Positions 35,380-48,235 of a stretch of 64,000 nt of DNA are shown in pieces. The stretch comes from Cotesia glomerata (Eukaryota; Arthropoda; Insecta; Hymenoptera; Braconidae). The notes under the pieces were generated by a model. The model ran no database searches and was not told the DNA's origin. It saw nothing but the letters and a program-made list of their open reading frames with translations. Location of the stretch: contig NC_058163.1 of the NCBI RefSeq assembly GCF_020080835.1, forward strand, positions 7,413,318-7,477,317, written 5' to 3'. Both the position numbers and the translations under genes were made by a program. Each line of letters opens with the position of its first letter. Position 1 is the first letter of the stretch.

Positions 35380-36990
35380 AATCTAATATTCAAACAAATT
35401 TAATATTTAATATAATATTTATGCGTAACTTTTACATTGAATAAGTAAGTAGCCTGGCGATACATTAGAGATCTTAGATAATTTAATACTACAGAAAAAG
35501 ATTGCACAAATTTACCGCCATCTTATTACCATATTGCCAAGAGACGCCGTATGGTACCCAGTAGGGCAGCTCAACGGATCAAGCGTAGATTCTGAATTAC
35601 AAAAACGGTTCACCGTATCATAAATGCGATAAATAGGTGCAGACTGTGCGAAGTTGGTCTTGGCAGCTGGTAAGTACATAGGAATATGGTTCCTTACTCC
35701 CAGACTAGGTGCTTTAAATTTAAACATTGTTAAGAGTTGAGGAAAATCCACCAAGTTACTGAAGAGTTTTGTAGCAAAAGAGAATTCAGTGCATAGTCGC
35801 CTTTCATTGAGTGTAAGGTATTCACATTCAGTGCATAGTGCAAGATTTGCAATGCTTCGAGGCGGATAATATCCAGATTTCTTCCAAATTAAAAATTTTA
35901 GAAATTTTCTCTGAACCTTTTTAATCTTGGCTGATTGTCCCAACTGGGTAGGAAACCAAACTAGCGATGCATATTCAAGTTTCGGCCTGACAAATGTATT
36001 ATATAGCAGCTTTACGGCCTTCAGGTTTGTAAAGTTTTTGGAAACCCGTATAATGAACCCTAAAGTTTTCCATGCTTCTGATATTATACAGTTAATGTGC
36101 GTAGAAAAAGTTAGTTTACTATCAAATGTTACTCCAAGTATTTTAGTAGAAGTGCACCTTCCTAAGATTTTATCAGACATTTTATTGTAATCAAAAGCAA
36201 TGGAGTATTTACTCCTATCAAGAGTAAGAATACAACACTTATCAACATTAAGTTGCAGCCCATTGTCCTCACACCGTTGGTCCAAGCATTCTATATTACG
36301 CTGTAAAAATAAACAATCATTTATATTACGTATCCTCATATAAAATTTAAAATCATCAGCAAATAAGTCAAAAAAACAAGATATAAATTGCGCCAGACGA
36401 TTATTTATAAAGATAAGAAATAAAAGGGGACCTAGATTGGAGCCTTGGGGGACTCCTGAAGTAGAGAAATAGGGCTTAGAATGATACCCATTATAATAAA
36501 CAATATTTTCCCTGCCCACTAGGTATTAGGTTAATAGACACATGAAGTGAGTAGTTAGTCCTAGTTCACGCAGTCTTTCCAACAGGATTCTGATGTCCAC
36601 CTTATCAAATGCTTTAGCAAAGTCAGCACAAAATACATCAAGTTGGTCCCCGGCGACAAGAGTCTCATTAGCAAGCTGAGTGAAGTTAGTTAGATTTGTC
36701 ACCGTTGACCGCTTAGGCATAAAACCATGTTGAAAAGGAGAGACAATAGGCTGAAACTTGTCAAAGACAACTTCATATATACACATTTCCAAAACTTTCG
36801 AGAAGGAGCATAACACCGCTCTTGGTCTCGATACAGTAACATCAGTTAGATTGCCGGTCTTAGGTAAGGGGCACACCTTTGCCTGCTTCCATATATTAGT
36901 AAAAGTTCCATGTTTAATTGACGACTGAATAATAACTGTTAGAGGAGTACTAAAAGCCTCAGCACAGTCACGCACCACACAACAAGGAAT
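35380..36990 (-). mobile_element. LINE (I/Jockey/CR1-like) copy 2, 5' truncated
   Basis: Minus-strand copy of the same family as 27240-31330. Homology begins near 36985 with IPCCVVRDCAEAF, a typical mid-RT position, with a stop just upstream, so it is 5' truncated as usual for LINEs. It runs to a stop at 35512 and an unclear 3' tail. Confidence 0.8.
35512..36978 (-). pseudogene. LINE reverse transcriptase, almost intact frame with one internal stop
   Basis: About 489 codons in one frame, broken only by a TAA at 36526-36528. Motifs in order: RPRAVLCSFSKVLEM, SPFQHGFMPKRSTVTNL, DVFCADFAKAFDKVD, then the stop, SGVPQGSNLGPLLFLIF, LFADDFKFYM (intact F-A-D-D catalytic box), LQLNVDKCC, STKILGVTFDSKL, FVRPKLEYASLVWFPT, KVQRKFLKF and TNFAQSAPIYR. 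The upstream endonuclease is missing. Apart from the stop, the catalytic residues are preserved, so the copy is younger or better kept than LINE copy 1. Confidence 0.85.
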
Positions 36991-37203
36991 TTATAAGCTG
37001 AAATTGTTGATAAATATCCGTTAAATATAAAGTTACATAAGTTGTAAGTTGATAGTTAAATTAGTTTATAAGATATTTAGACATAAAAGTAGAAAAAAAC
37101 ATTTTCTTGAAGATTTTTTTTATCAACAAATGGTATAAATTAAATAAATAATTGAGTCAGAGCTTCAAATTTTGGCTTAATTTGTTGTTTAATTAATAAA
37201 GAA
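36991..37203. other. no recognised gene
   Basis: AT-rich sequence between the LINE 5' breakpoint and a SINE; nothing supportable. Confidence 0.5.
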
Positions 37204-37209
37204 TAAATA

Positions 37210-37360
37210 AGTGCAAATCTTAACTTACGCGGCAAGGGCCGAATATCAACCAAGTTGGTTTCTAAGACCAGCTTGGGATTCGAACCCACGCCTGGCCGGT
37301 AAGTTAGTCCGAGTCCTCTATAGGCCGTGCACCTCAGACGACTCGGCTAACGTCACCGGT
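37210..37360 (-). mobile_element. tRNA (Ser/Leu type)-derived SINE
   Basis: On the minus strand an A box (ttagccgagtcgtctgagg) and a B box (GGGTTCGAATCCC at about 37275-37287) are spaced as in class II tRNAs with a long variable arm. They are followed by a non-tRNA body (ttggttgatattcgg, ccgcgtaagttaagatttgc). The stems do not close as a working tRNA. Boundaries are approximate. Confidence 0.65.
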
Positions 37361-37468
37361 TTTTTTTTATAATTTATTTGTTATAAAAATAAAAAAAAAT
37401 TGACAGCTGCTAGCTAACTCAATTTGTAAATATTACTGAGTTAAAATATTAATAAATAAATTATAGAA

Positions 37469-37600
37469 ATGGAAAACGAAGAAGTAAAAAAAATAGACTG
37501 TGAAATCCGGCAAATAGAGACCGAAATCCGTAAGCTGAAAGAACGCAAGGAAGCTTTGATAGAACGGAAAGAAAAAATCCATCTGGGTGAATATATCTAA
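37469..37600 (+). CDS. short coiled-coil ORF, unknown
   Basis: ATG to TAA, 43 codons. It begins MENEEVKKID and continues as a regular heptad-like alternation of E/K/R with I/L (EIRKLKERKEALIERKEK). A possible acceptor (aaattatag) sits 2 bp before the ATG. The charged periodicity is unlike the surrounding A/T translations, so it may be a real first exon or an element protein's N-terminus. I do not recognise the family. Confidence 0.35.
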   Translation: MENEEVKKIDCEIRQIETEIRKLKERKEALIERKEKIHLGEYI

Positions 37601-37603
37601 CAA

Positions 37604-37834
37604 TTAAAAATCTTTATTTTTTAAATTTAAAATAAAGGAAAAATTTAATTTAATTTTTAAAATTAAAATAAAGATGCAAATGTCATCACTATTTACACTG
37701 TTATCATTTACACTATTATTGACACTTAGGTTACTTGAGTTACGTACAGAAATATTTGCATCGCATTGTTCATCGTTATTTACATTTTTTTTTAATTCTC
37801 TAAATTTTTTTAATCGCTGATATGCTTGTGACAT
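37604..37834 (-). CDS. short Asn-rich ORF, unknown
   Basis: Starts MSQAYQRLKKFRELKKNV then becomes rich in N/S/D and ends in low-complexity hydrophobic sequence. Only the first ~50 codons look coding. It lies downstream, on the same strand, of the Crypton-like fragment and may be part of that element or a separate first exon. Confidence 0.25.
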   Translation of the reverse strand: MSQAYQRLKKFRELKKNVNNDEQCDANISVRNSSNLSVNNSVNDNSVNSDDICIFILILKIKLNFSFILNLKNKDF

Positions 37835-38027
37835 TGTGAAAAAAAATTAATTGGTCAATATAACCTACAACATAAGACATGTAAATGAAATAAATGTGCT
37901 CTGAGAATTGAGAAACAGATTTTTGGCGCATGCGCAAGGACGTATGGATTTGATTATCGGCCGATGAACGGCTGTTTAGACTATACAGACATCTTCATAC
38001 TAAACATATCAATAAATATTTAATTAC

Positions 38028-38467
38028 CTTTGTAGCAAGATATTTATTATCAGGGGCTTCATTTAGAAATTTTTCGATATTTTCTTTTGTAAAAACTTCA
38101 GATTTTTTAGCAACGTATTTACACATTTGTTTCTTCAAAAAAAAAACGTTACTTTTAGGTAATTACCAATATCAACATCATCAAATGCTTTGATAGTAGT
38201 TTTCAACATTGAATGAAAAGCCCATAAACTGGGAGGGACATATTTTTGAGAAAGATTATCAAATTAGACTACAATTACATCTTCAGCAAAAGAATTTGAT
38301 TTAACATTTTCTTTACGCCATGCTTTAAAAGCATTATAAGTTGCCACATACATTCGTCTAGATTTTGTTGGCATTGATTGTAAAGCTATATTCTTCGCCT
38401 TTTCTTTTATCTCGTCAGGAACAAAATCATTATAATCATCGTCTAAATCACTGTAATCACTGTCCAT
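38028..38467 (-). pseudogene. Crypton-like tyrosine recombinase N-terminal fragment
   Basis: From MDSDYSDLDDDYNDF at 38467 the frame reads MPTKSRRMYVATYNAFKAWR, stops at a TAA (38267-38269), and continues in frame as NLSQKYVPPSLWAFHSMLKT and FDDVDIGNYLKV. After a poly-T frameshift it reads SEVFTKENIEKFLNEAPD and YLATK, with a possible donor (gtaatt) at 38027. This order matches the core-binding domain of Crypton-type tyrosine recombinases of insects (recognition from memory). The catalytic domain is absent. One nonsense and one frameshift mark it as inactive. Confidence 0.65.
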
Positions 38468-38869
38468 ATTTATTACGGAATAAGATTGTTGTTAAATTAA
38501 ATAATGTTCAGAAAATATTTCACACCAGAATAATGTTTACGACTGAGCGAAATCGTTAATAAAAAACATTTGAGAATCATTAATAGAGGTTTTAGCATAC
38601 TTCAGACTGAATCATAACCGACAAAAAGATGTAATTTTAATCATTAATTATTTATTATTTTGTATTTTTTCGGGGCTTTGAATGTTTATAATTATATTTT
38701 TTCGTTTTTTTTTTGCGGTGAAAGTCAAATTTTTAGAGCAGAAATGTATGAATTGATCGTAAATATGAGCCCGTAGCCTAAAAAATTCCTCTCTACTCGT
38801 TTCATAATTGTTTATTTAAGTCAACAGTTGAGCGAGTCCTAAATACGAATTTAGGACACGCAGTGCTAT

Positions 38870-39220
38870 AAAAATTTTTTTAAATGTGGTTTTTTTTGGA
38901 ATAACTTGTAAACGGCTCTATCGATTTATTCCAAAAACTAATCAGCTCTTAACATCAAAAAACGGTCAAAATCGGTTGATTCGTTCGTGAGTTATCGTCG
39001 ACGAAAGAAAACCGAAATAAGTGTTTTTTTCGGAATTACTCCGAAATTCGTAATTCGATCAAATTAAACTTCAAGATTTTTTTTGAAGCTTAAAAAATTG
39101 CGTTGAATGCCGCCAACCGCGTAAAAATCGGTACATTTATTCAAAAGTTATCGCGGTTTGAAAATTTTAAAAATAGTGTTGTATCAAACTTCTATCAGAC
39201 TTTTGAGCTCGAAGAGCTAA
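38870..39220 (+). repeat. R850 copy 5, partial
   Basis: Matches the middle and right of R850, from aaatgtggttttttttggaa through the tcaaaatcggttgattcgtt phrase to ttttgagctcgaagagct. The left end with its microsatellite and the right end are missing. Confidence 0.7.
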
Positions 39221-40857
39221 ATAATATTTGTATGTATTCATATGGATAAAAAATAAATGTCAATCAACAAAATACAGTCAACTTCAGTGTGAACATGTTT
39301 ACAAACGTTCAGTAATTAGACAACAACACCATCTTAACGTTTTAGGCGATACTTACGGTAGAAACGAGGTTTTTGAATTCGAACATGTAGATACGAGAAA
39401 AATCAAAAGCCTCTAAAAAAAATTCTATCATCATTATGAACATTGCATGTTTGGTTTTACGTTACAAGAATGCTATGGAGTGATATTCGCTAAAAATCTT
39501 AATTTCTAAAATAATGGAGTTACGAGGTTTACACAGAAAGGGGACGATATATAGAAAAATAATAAAAATTTTAATCATAAACATCGTCAAAAACTTAGAG
39601 ACCTTAAAAAGTTACGGATGTATGTTATCAGTCATAACTATGAAAAGATAAAATCAATAAAACTTCAATCTAAATTATAAAAGCCAGTTACAATAATTAC
39701 AATTAGGTATTATTAAATTGATCGCTATGTTCACATGGCAAATAATTCATCATTTCTCTATAATCACACTGGAAACTTCCAGCCGTACAGTTTTATTTTT
39801 AATATCGTTCTCGACTTGAGTGCAATAATACCAGTACAACGCTTGTAACTTGGTTGAGTAAAAAATAAAAAAACGAGTAAATATAATAAAATGTATGTAC
39901 ACAGCGAATGAAAAAAAAAGAGGATTTATTAAATAATAGAAGAGAAATTTTTTTCATTACCCGAGTCTATGTACTTTTTCAGCGGGATATCGGGTCTAAT
40001 CAAAACCAATTCATCTTATCCGAGATCAAATGGATTATTTAATATCTTGATAAATTTGAAAGATAAATAAAAATTTTATTAATAATATGGTTAAATTATT
40101 AACTCATAAATATGGAATGAAGAATACAGGAAATTATAAAAAAAATACGTTGACCTTACGGATCATGGCTGAAACTTATTATTATTGTTCAAAATTTTCA
40201 ATTTAAGGACTCGAAAATTTGCCAATTAGTTGATTTTAGAGATTAATAATTCGCAAATTATTTCAGAATAAAAAACATAAAAAAAGAATTTTTTTTAATT
40301 ATATTCAATTCATAAATAAATAATTAAAAAAAAAAAAATTTTTAAATAATAATTATTTATGGCTCGTGAAATGTTAGTATTTTTATTTAAACTCGTTCAA
40401 GTGATAATTAAAGCTGATACATTGCCAATAGTTAATTATCATGAAGATTTTATGATAATCGATAATCACTAAATAGAGCTCTCAAGAGGGTGAACTAAGT
40501 ATTAATTTAACATTTAAATCTTATGTATAGTTCTAAGATACGAATTGACTTGATAAAATCTCATTTATTATTCAGAATCACTTGAAGCTTAATTATTTAT
40601 CTTCCTTCTTGAAATGGCACAATCACTTAATACGATTATTTGTGATTTTTGCCGATTATTAACTAATAATAGATATTAACTTCTAGAAAAAATTTTTTGA
40701 TATGAGTATATCAGGCTATACATAAAAATAAAGAAATAATTTATTATAATTTTTTCAATTTTATTTTTTCTAGAAATGTTTATGTTAAATAACTTTCTGA
40801 TAAACACTTTTTAGCACTGTGATTTATTTAATTCCGAATTAATTCCGGAGAAGCTTC
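39221..40857. other. 1.6 kb of AT-rich sequence without a recognised gene
   Basis: No exon pair, RNA gene or repeat could be supported on either strand. Confidence 0.5.
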
Positions 40858-40858
40858 G

Positions 40859-40928
40859 GTGAGACAAAAAAAAAGTATTGAAAAGTATTGGTTTTCTAGT
40901 CAATGTAATACTTTTTTCTTTGTCTCAA
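40859..40928. repeat. about 70-bp inverted repeat abutting R850
   Basis: tgagacaaaaaaaaagtatt pairs with aatactttttt-ctttgtctca. The R850 copy begins 11 bp further on. Small foldback remnant. Confidence 0.55.
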
Positions 40929-40939
40929 TACTTTTTTTT

Positions 40940-41088
40940 AACTTCCCGCTAAGAAAATCGAAGATTTTCAAAAATCGGGAAGTTATTGTTTTCACCCCGT
41001 TTTGCAAAAATCGAGTTTTCATCAGATCTCGACGTTTGAAGGTCACAGGAAGCTTCCCTGACTATCCCCGCGAGGTTGTCACGGTGTC

Positions 41089-41126
<38 letters not shown>

Positions 41127-41817
41127 TATGTGAACCGCTTATAACTTTTGAACGGCTTGACCGATTTCATCGCGGTTGGTGCCATTCGAAAGGGCTTGAC
41201 CAAACTTAGATTTTGAAAACTATTTGGACCGATTCAGATCAATAGAATTTGAGAAATCTTAAAAAAACTGAAAAAAAAATTTTTTTCAAATGTGGTTTTT
41301 TTGGAATAACTTTTAAACGGCTTAAAGGTTCAATTCCAAAAACTAATCAGCTCTTAACCTCAAAAACCACGTCGATCGCCACCAGTCCGGTCAAAATCGG
41401 TTGATTCGTTCGAGAGATATCGTGAACGAAAGAAAACCGAAAAAAGTGTTTTTTCGGAATAACTCCAAAATTCCTAGCGCGATCAATTCAAAATTTGAGA
41501 TTCTTTGTGAGGCTTGAAAAACTGCGTCGAATGCTTCTAACCGCGTAAAAATCAGTTTATTCATTCAAAAGTTATTGCGGTTTAAAAATTCAAGAAATAG
41601 TGTCTTATCAAATCTCTATCAGACTTTTGAGCTCGAAGTGCTTTAAAGCATAGAAAAGCAATCTCTTTGAGCTCGGAGAGCTCAAAATAACCCATAAATT
41701 GTATTTTTGAGCTCGAAGAGCTCAAAAACGTCATTGGTGCAATTTTTAGCGCCTAAGTATGGAATTAGCGGGAAGCTGCAGGGATGGCCTTCAGGGTCAA
41801 CCGTTTTCCTAATTTTT
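40940..41817 (+). repeat. R850 copy 6, near full length
   Basis: From aacttcccgctaagaaaatc to ggtcaaccgttttcctaatt. TG tract at 41094-41122, GAGCTC words at 41630-41725, and the right-hand agcgggaagctgcagg present at about 41767. The plus and minus frames of 84-116 codons here are translations of the repeat. Confidence 0.85.
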
Positions 41818-41969
41818 TATTCAGGGTTCTTAAGATCTCAACCTTAACTCTCTTGTATAGAGAAGATTCAACGATCATGCGCCATCTGTTAGGAATTTCA
41901 AATACTACATTTGTCGAAAAATTTTACATTAATATATCTATAAGTTTACAATAACAACTTTAATATCAT

Positions 41970-42620
41970 TTTTGTCATATCAACCACGAAAGTTGGATTT
42001 TCGAGCAACATACAGAGGGCGCAAAGAATACGATTTCTGGCAATCTGTAGTTTAGTTAATTTACCTCGCACTAGTATCGAAAAGAAACTTTTCTCTCTTT
42101 CTCTCTCTATCTGTCTCTACATTTCTGCCGACTACTAAAATACGCTATAAATGAGTCGAATTATCTTTTAATTCGACAAACGTCTGCTGGATGAAGTAAA
42201 AATCACAAAGAAAAATCTTAGCGACAGTCGAATCATGTAAACGACTTCAACATATACGTACATTTAATCCGTCGCTATTTAATCTCATGTAACATAATTC
42301 TTGTGCCTTTAAATAAAATAAACAGTAATTAAACATTTCTTACTGTTCTCTCAAATCCAACTTCCGCAATTGATATGACAAAAAATTTTGTTCGAAACGT
42401 TATGCTCGAAGGTAAGGATCCTGACAAACTTGAAGTAAAGGCACTCGTTTGAGGCTAGGGATACATTCTCTTCAAGATCTCGTACTATATCCGGACTCGC
42501 TACGCTCGGCCGGATAAATGTTTCGGTCTTGATAAGAGTGCGTCCATAGCCTCAAACTCGTGACGTCACTTCAAGCCGTCAAAATCCCTATTTTTGCGCA
42601 TATGTATCGAAAATAACTAT
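41970..42620 (+). repeat. Rep640 interspersed repeat, copy 1
   Basis: About 650 bp, recurring at 60608-61258 (same strand) and 62103-62685 (opposite strand). It starts ttgtcatatcaaccacgaaa and contains cgcactagtatcgaaaa, gacttcaacatatacgtac and gcctttaaataaaataaaca. It then has a palindromic block near 42460-42555 centred on ggactcgctacgctcggcc, and ends gcgcatatgtatcgaaaata. No coding frame. Confidence 0.8.
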
Positions 42621-42737
42621 TTTAATTTTGCATGCCTTTAGCGCGAAAGCTCTACTGAGGCTTAAAAATCAAGTTTTCCACATCGTCAAAAGAAATTGTA
42701 TTTTTAATCCATAATCTTCGTACAAATGTTTAAAAAA

Positions 42738-43706
<969 letters not shown>

Positions 43707-44435
43707 AAAAAATACACTGGTGGTGAGAAGAATGATCACTGAACTAATTAAAAACACTACTTAGTAAATTAATTATCAAGTTTAGTGAAAGAACCCGTTT
43801 TTTAAAACTTATAGTGGTAATAACTGTCAAAATATAAATGGTGATGTGGTCATGCAAGATAATTAAAAATATATACAATTTGAGAACTCATTTTTTTTCA
43901 GCCCTGTCATTAAACTTTAATGAAGAACCCTATTCAATATTAAAGTTTGATATTGCTTCGTATAGTTGTAATTTAAACATTTTGATTGATATTCACACCG
44001 ACTTTTCTCATTTTGGTCAGCCTTATGTTTATTTTTTAATTCTAAATAGAGCTTAATGACAGCATATACTATACTAAATTGTCAGCTAGTCTGGTATCTG
44101 GTTACTTCTTATGATTTACTTGAAACACATGAGGGCGTTAAATTCGTATCAAAATAAATACCATCCGCGGAAAAATTTGGATGAACTTTTTATTTGAAAT
44201 GTAAATAAAATTAATTTTCTTATAATTTCTTCTAGATTAACTCATTGCTATAATAATCGTTTCAATTTATTCTGGTAGTGCACAGTAGAGATAATTTTTT
44301 GTTTTTTCTATTGACGTTCAACATAAAATTATCGAAAAATTAAATGTAATATTGAGGTTAATAGTGAAAATTCGTATATTTTATCTACTTTGAAAAATTT
44401 AAAAATAACATGAGCGCTTAAGGCATGCACATTTG

Positions 44436-45508
44436 CACTGTAAAAAATTTTTTGGACTCGGTGTGGTGTAAATGGTTCAGTGTTAAAATTTTTAACACGG
44501 ATGGTGTGTAAATCACACTAAGTGTAATGTTGAATTTGAACGGTGTGAATCCTAAATTTTACACCACCAAGCGTGTAAATGTATTTCCTGAAAATTTCTC
44601 ATTAATTAATTTGATTGATTAGTTTCAGACTTGCACGATATTAAATTATAAATATACACAGTAAAAAATTTTGCGTCATTGCGTCAAAAAATGTTGTGTT
44701 AAAAATTTTTGTGTTAAATATTTAACACTTTTATGTGTAAATTTAACATTAATTGTGTTAAATTAACACAGAAAAATGTTAAATTAACACAAAAAATTGT
44801 TAAATATTTAATAGAAATAAATATTTAAAAGTATGTTTTTTTTTTATATTATGCTATTTTAAGGAGTAAAATCATTCCAACGTAAATCTTAATATCATTG
44901 GAAAGTCTGCAACAAGAATGTTAATATTCAAGTTGTTAAAAATTTATCTAATTATACCGTGGATTCTATATTAGAGTCTATTGATAAAAATGCGAATGTT
45001 TATAGTGTTAAATATATTTTTAAAGATATAAGCTCATCCGAAGTTACACTCATCAAGAATCTTCATTTAAGTACCCACATCATTTTGCTATATTTTTCAT
45101 ATATACATATATATATAATATATATAAATATATGAAAAGATGTGGGTACTTAAATGAAGATTCTTGATGAGTATAACATCGGGATGAGCTTATATCTTTA
45201 GAAACGTCAATAGTTAAAAAAGTACAGTGCAATTTAACAAAAGTCATTATTTAAGAAAGCAAAATTTTATTTATTTATAGTTTACAAGTCACGGCAGTTA
45301 CATAGAGACTGCAAGGTTGCTAGTAATAGTTATTAATTTTTTAAAGTTATAAATAATAACACGGAATAGTGTAAACCCGTAAATTACACCGTGTTAAATT
45401 TACACGAGTGAAAATTTCACACGGAGGAAATTTTACACCGACATTTCACACTTACACGGCGGTGTAAAAGTCCCTGGGTCCAACTTTACACCGAAATTTT
45501 TTACAGTG
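44436..45508. mobile_element. CACTGTAAAA TIR element with TG flanks, containing GTGTAAA motifs
   Basis: CACTGTAAAAAATTTTTTGG at 44436 and the complement ending ttacagtg at 45508. TG lies directly outside each end (44434-44435 and 45509-45510). Arms of about 150 bp are full of ggtgtaaat/tttacacc words. Inside are a second motif block of tgttaaat/ttaacac words (about 44655-44820) and a long palindrome (45021-45200). No transposase. Confidence 0.75.
45021..45200. repeat. 180-bp near-perfect palindrome
   Basis: Left arm taaagatataagctcatcc ... tcttcatttaagtacccaca, right arm its complement. The centre is TATA-rich near 45110. Arms are about 85 bp with only a few mismatches. It lies inside the 44436-45508 element. 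Confidence 0.85.
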
Positions 45509-46057
45509 TGGATTTTCCTAACTTTTTCAATTATTTTTTAACAAATTTCGATAGGAAAAATAATTACCTATTACTCAATACAACAATTTTAGAAAAAAAA
45601 TAATTTGAATAATAAGCGAAATTGTGTTATTGATATTTTCTGGTGTATCTAGGACATATAGTCAGAAAATAAATTTAATTATTATAATTATTTAATTAGG
45701 GTGCATTCATTAATGATGTATCTAAAGTTCCGAACGTTTTTTTATGAATGAAAATCAAAAAAAAATTTTTTGCTTTTGAAACTGTAAATGGTTTTCCAGC
45801 TTCAAAAAATCCTTAAAAGGATCGTTTGAAGCTGTTGATTTTTTGTTGTACTCAGAAAACTTCTCGACACAATACAAAAAATCATCAGACTAACCCCCTT
45901 GAAACTACCTCTACAGTCAGCTCAAAGACATAAATTCTAAAAAAAAACGACTCTGTGAAGGATTTTTTTAAGAAAAATACTTTTTTTTCAGTGTATGATG
46001 GATAATAAATAATAATAAACTCCAACTTTTAATAATAATAATAATAATAATATTTAC

Positions 46058-46186
46058 TTGATAAAATTTTCAAGGAGAAGCCTAACGCCTCCAAGACCGA
46101 GAAGAAGGAAGCCCCAATTAATGAATCCAGTGAAGTTATCGAAGCCTGAGCTCCAGGAGAAAAGACTGTCTCTCGGTTTGTGACAA
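46058..46186 (-). CDS. DGAT1: DGAT1 exon with the CH-x3-DSLFS signature
   Basis: This 129-bp exon has a pyrimidine-rich acceptor (ttttttgttccag) and donor gtaaata. It encodes CHKPRDSLFSWSSGFDNFTG, INWGFLLLGLGGVRLLLENF and IK. This is the highly conserved start of the DGAT1 membrane domain (human: a CH...DSLFS...SGF...NW stretch, then a segment ending LEN-x-IK). DGAT1 is an MBOAT-family endoplasmic-reticulum enzyme that performs the last step of triacylglycerol synthesis; its insect name is midway. The N-terminal cytosolic exon and start codon were not found between 46187 and 64000, implying another large intron. The exon ends two bases into a codon, which the 24135-24229 exon completes. Confidence 0.88.
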
Positions 46187-46644
46187 CTGGAACAAAAAAG
46201 TTAGACGCTAATTATAAATTATAACGAAATGTGATGGATAAATATAAAATAAGGTGGAAATTTTAAAAGACACGCAGAAGTAAATGACGATGAGTACCCG
46301 CTACAGCAATATAAAGTGGGAGTCTATTGTCTTAAGCTTTATAAACACTTTCTGTAGAATTTACCAGCTAGAATAATCAGCTCAAGAAAATGAGTAGTAC
46401 AGGAAATAGACAAGGGTTTGCGTATTTCTGGATGCAGCAAAGACAACTAAAAACTGAGTAAGAAAATGAACTCAACTTTAGTTCGCAGAGCTTTTATGCT
46501 AAGAGGACAACAGTTGCTAAATTAATCATTATCATCATCGTCATCATCGCTAAAGCTTCATGTTCTTACTAGATGCATTTACGGTCGGAAAGTTTAATTA
46601 AAAACGAAGTAAAATAAGAAATAAACAATTATAAATATTAATAA

Positions 46645-47286
46645 AGGCTGGCAATAGCCTAGTCGGCTCGGTGCCCGCTTTTCGAAAGAGTGGGACCCGG
46701 GTTCGATCCCGGCACGCACCAATATTTTTCAGTAATTATAAATAAAAATATGTGCGTTATGCTGCCAACCTCTGGAAGTGGCAGAGATAGCCGGGCGGCA
46801 CACGTCTGACTTTGGGCGATCACCCATTTAAGCAACAACTTAAATGGGTGACCACTCTAGTCAGCGTTGGCTAGCGCGAGGGATCTCTGCACACTAGGAG
46901 AAGGGCCTAATGCTCCAGTGGTCGATAAAGAAGAATTTCTTATCAATCACTGTAGACTTAACCCAGCTCCGGCTGTACTAACATGGGTTTGCTATGTGGT
47001 TTCCTCATGTTACTGTTCCAATACCTGAGTGGTAAGGATCAGGGTAAATACGGTACAGAAGGCACAAGTCGGTCCACAGCCGCATCAAAAAGTGTGTGTT
47101 GGGAATGAAAAAATCCCGACATGCAGGGGGGTGGGGACGAAAGAAGTAGTGAGTATAATGAAGTGATAATAATAATGGAAGTGAGTACAGAGTAGAGCTG
47201 GAAAAAAGTGTGTGTAACAAGGGAAGTGAGAATAATACCCCGCCCTCCCTTGTAAAACACTGCCCAGGTGATACAAGTAAAACCTC

Positions 47287-47315
<29 letters not shown>
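46645..47315 (+). mobile_element. 671-bp tRNA-derived SINE with ATT tail and 16-bp target duplication
   Basis: Head with A box (agcctagtcggctcggtg) and perfect B box GGGTTCGATCCC (46699-46710), then a long body. The body contains a hairpin (cccatttaa gcaacaac ttaaatggg) and ends in (ATT)n at 47289-47315. TTATAAATATTAATAA occurs on both sides (46629-46644 and 47316-47331), an exact target duplication. Several minus frames of 63-144 codons here are translations of the SINE. Exact duplication suggests recent insertion. Confidence 0.9.
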
Positions 47316-47320
<5 letters not shown>

Positions 47321-47543
47321 AATATTAATAATTCAAATAATGAACTTTTAAAAGATTTATAAATAACTTTTGTTAATTTTCCACTAAAAAAATTAATCTT
47401 TTTCAAAAATTGGGAAATTTGGCTTCGCTCGTGCCGCAAATGTCAAGGCAGGCATCAACTTTTCTTTAATGAAAGTTTTTTGTACTTTCGACCGGATATA
47501 AAAAAAATGATATGCACCACACAGGTAGAAGTATTAAATTCCT

Positions 47544-48233
47544 GCACTGAGAGACAATTTTATTTAATAGTAATGAAATTTTATTACTATTTAATAAAAC
47601 GTTTATTTGGCTAATCCCAAATAAAAATTTATTAAATATTAATAAAATTTCCTTAAATACTAATAAACATTTTCTTAAATACTAATATATGTTTTATTAA
47701 ATACTAATAAATTTTTCTTAGTATGTAAAAGACGTCGTCTGTCATAAAGACAACATAAAAGTCGGAAGTAAATAAATAGGTTAGGATAGGATGTCTCATT
47801 GAAAAATCTTTATATTATTTATTAAAAGATATTACTGTGAAAACATATTTGTCTAAATTATAATTAATACAAATTTATGTTATGTTATGATATGAAACAT
47901 GAATTATGTATTGTAATTAAGCACATTTAACTTTTACATATTTATATATCTCAATAAATTAAATTAATCAATATTAATTTTTTTTTTTTTTTTGAGATTA
48001 TTTACTCACCCTCAAACTTTTGGAACAAGTTCAAACTACGCAAATTAATGACAGCTAATGAAAGCGACGCTCGTGGCTATTTTAATAAGCACATATTAGT
48101 ATTTAAGAAAATTTTATTAAATACTAATAAAATTGTATTGATATGAAATATAATTTTATCAATATTAACTAAGTTTTTTTTTCAAGTCCAAATAAACTTT
48201 TTTATTACTATTAAATAAAATTGTCTCTCAGTG
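47544..48233. mobile_element. 690-bp CACTGAGAG MITE with TG flanks
   Basis: CACTGAGAGACAATTTTATT begins a TIR of about 45 bp, and the complement ends tctctcagtg at 48233. TG flanks both ends (47542-47543 and 48234-48235). The interior is AT-rich, with repeated attaaatactaataaa words near each end. No transposase. Confidence 0.8.
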
Positions 48234-48235
48234 TG

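Noticed and set aside
47005..47439. 144-codon minus frame and two overlapping smaller ones
   Set aside because: All lie within the SINE and its ATT tail; three overlapping frames in one repeat indicate chance.
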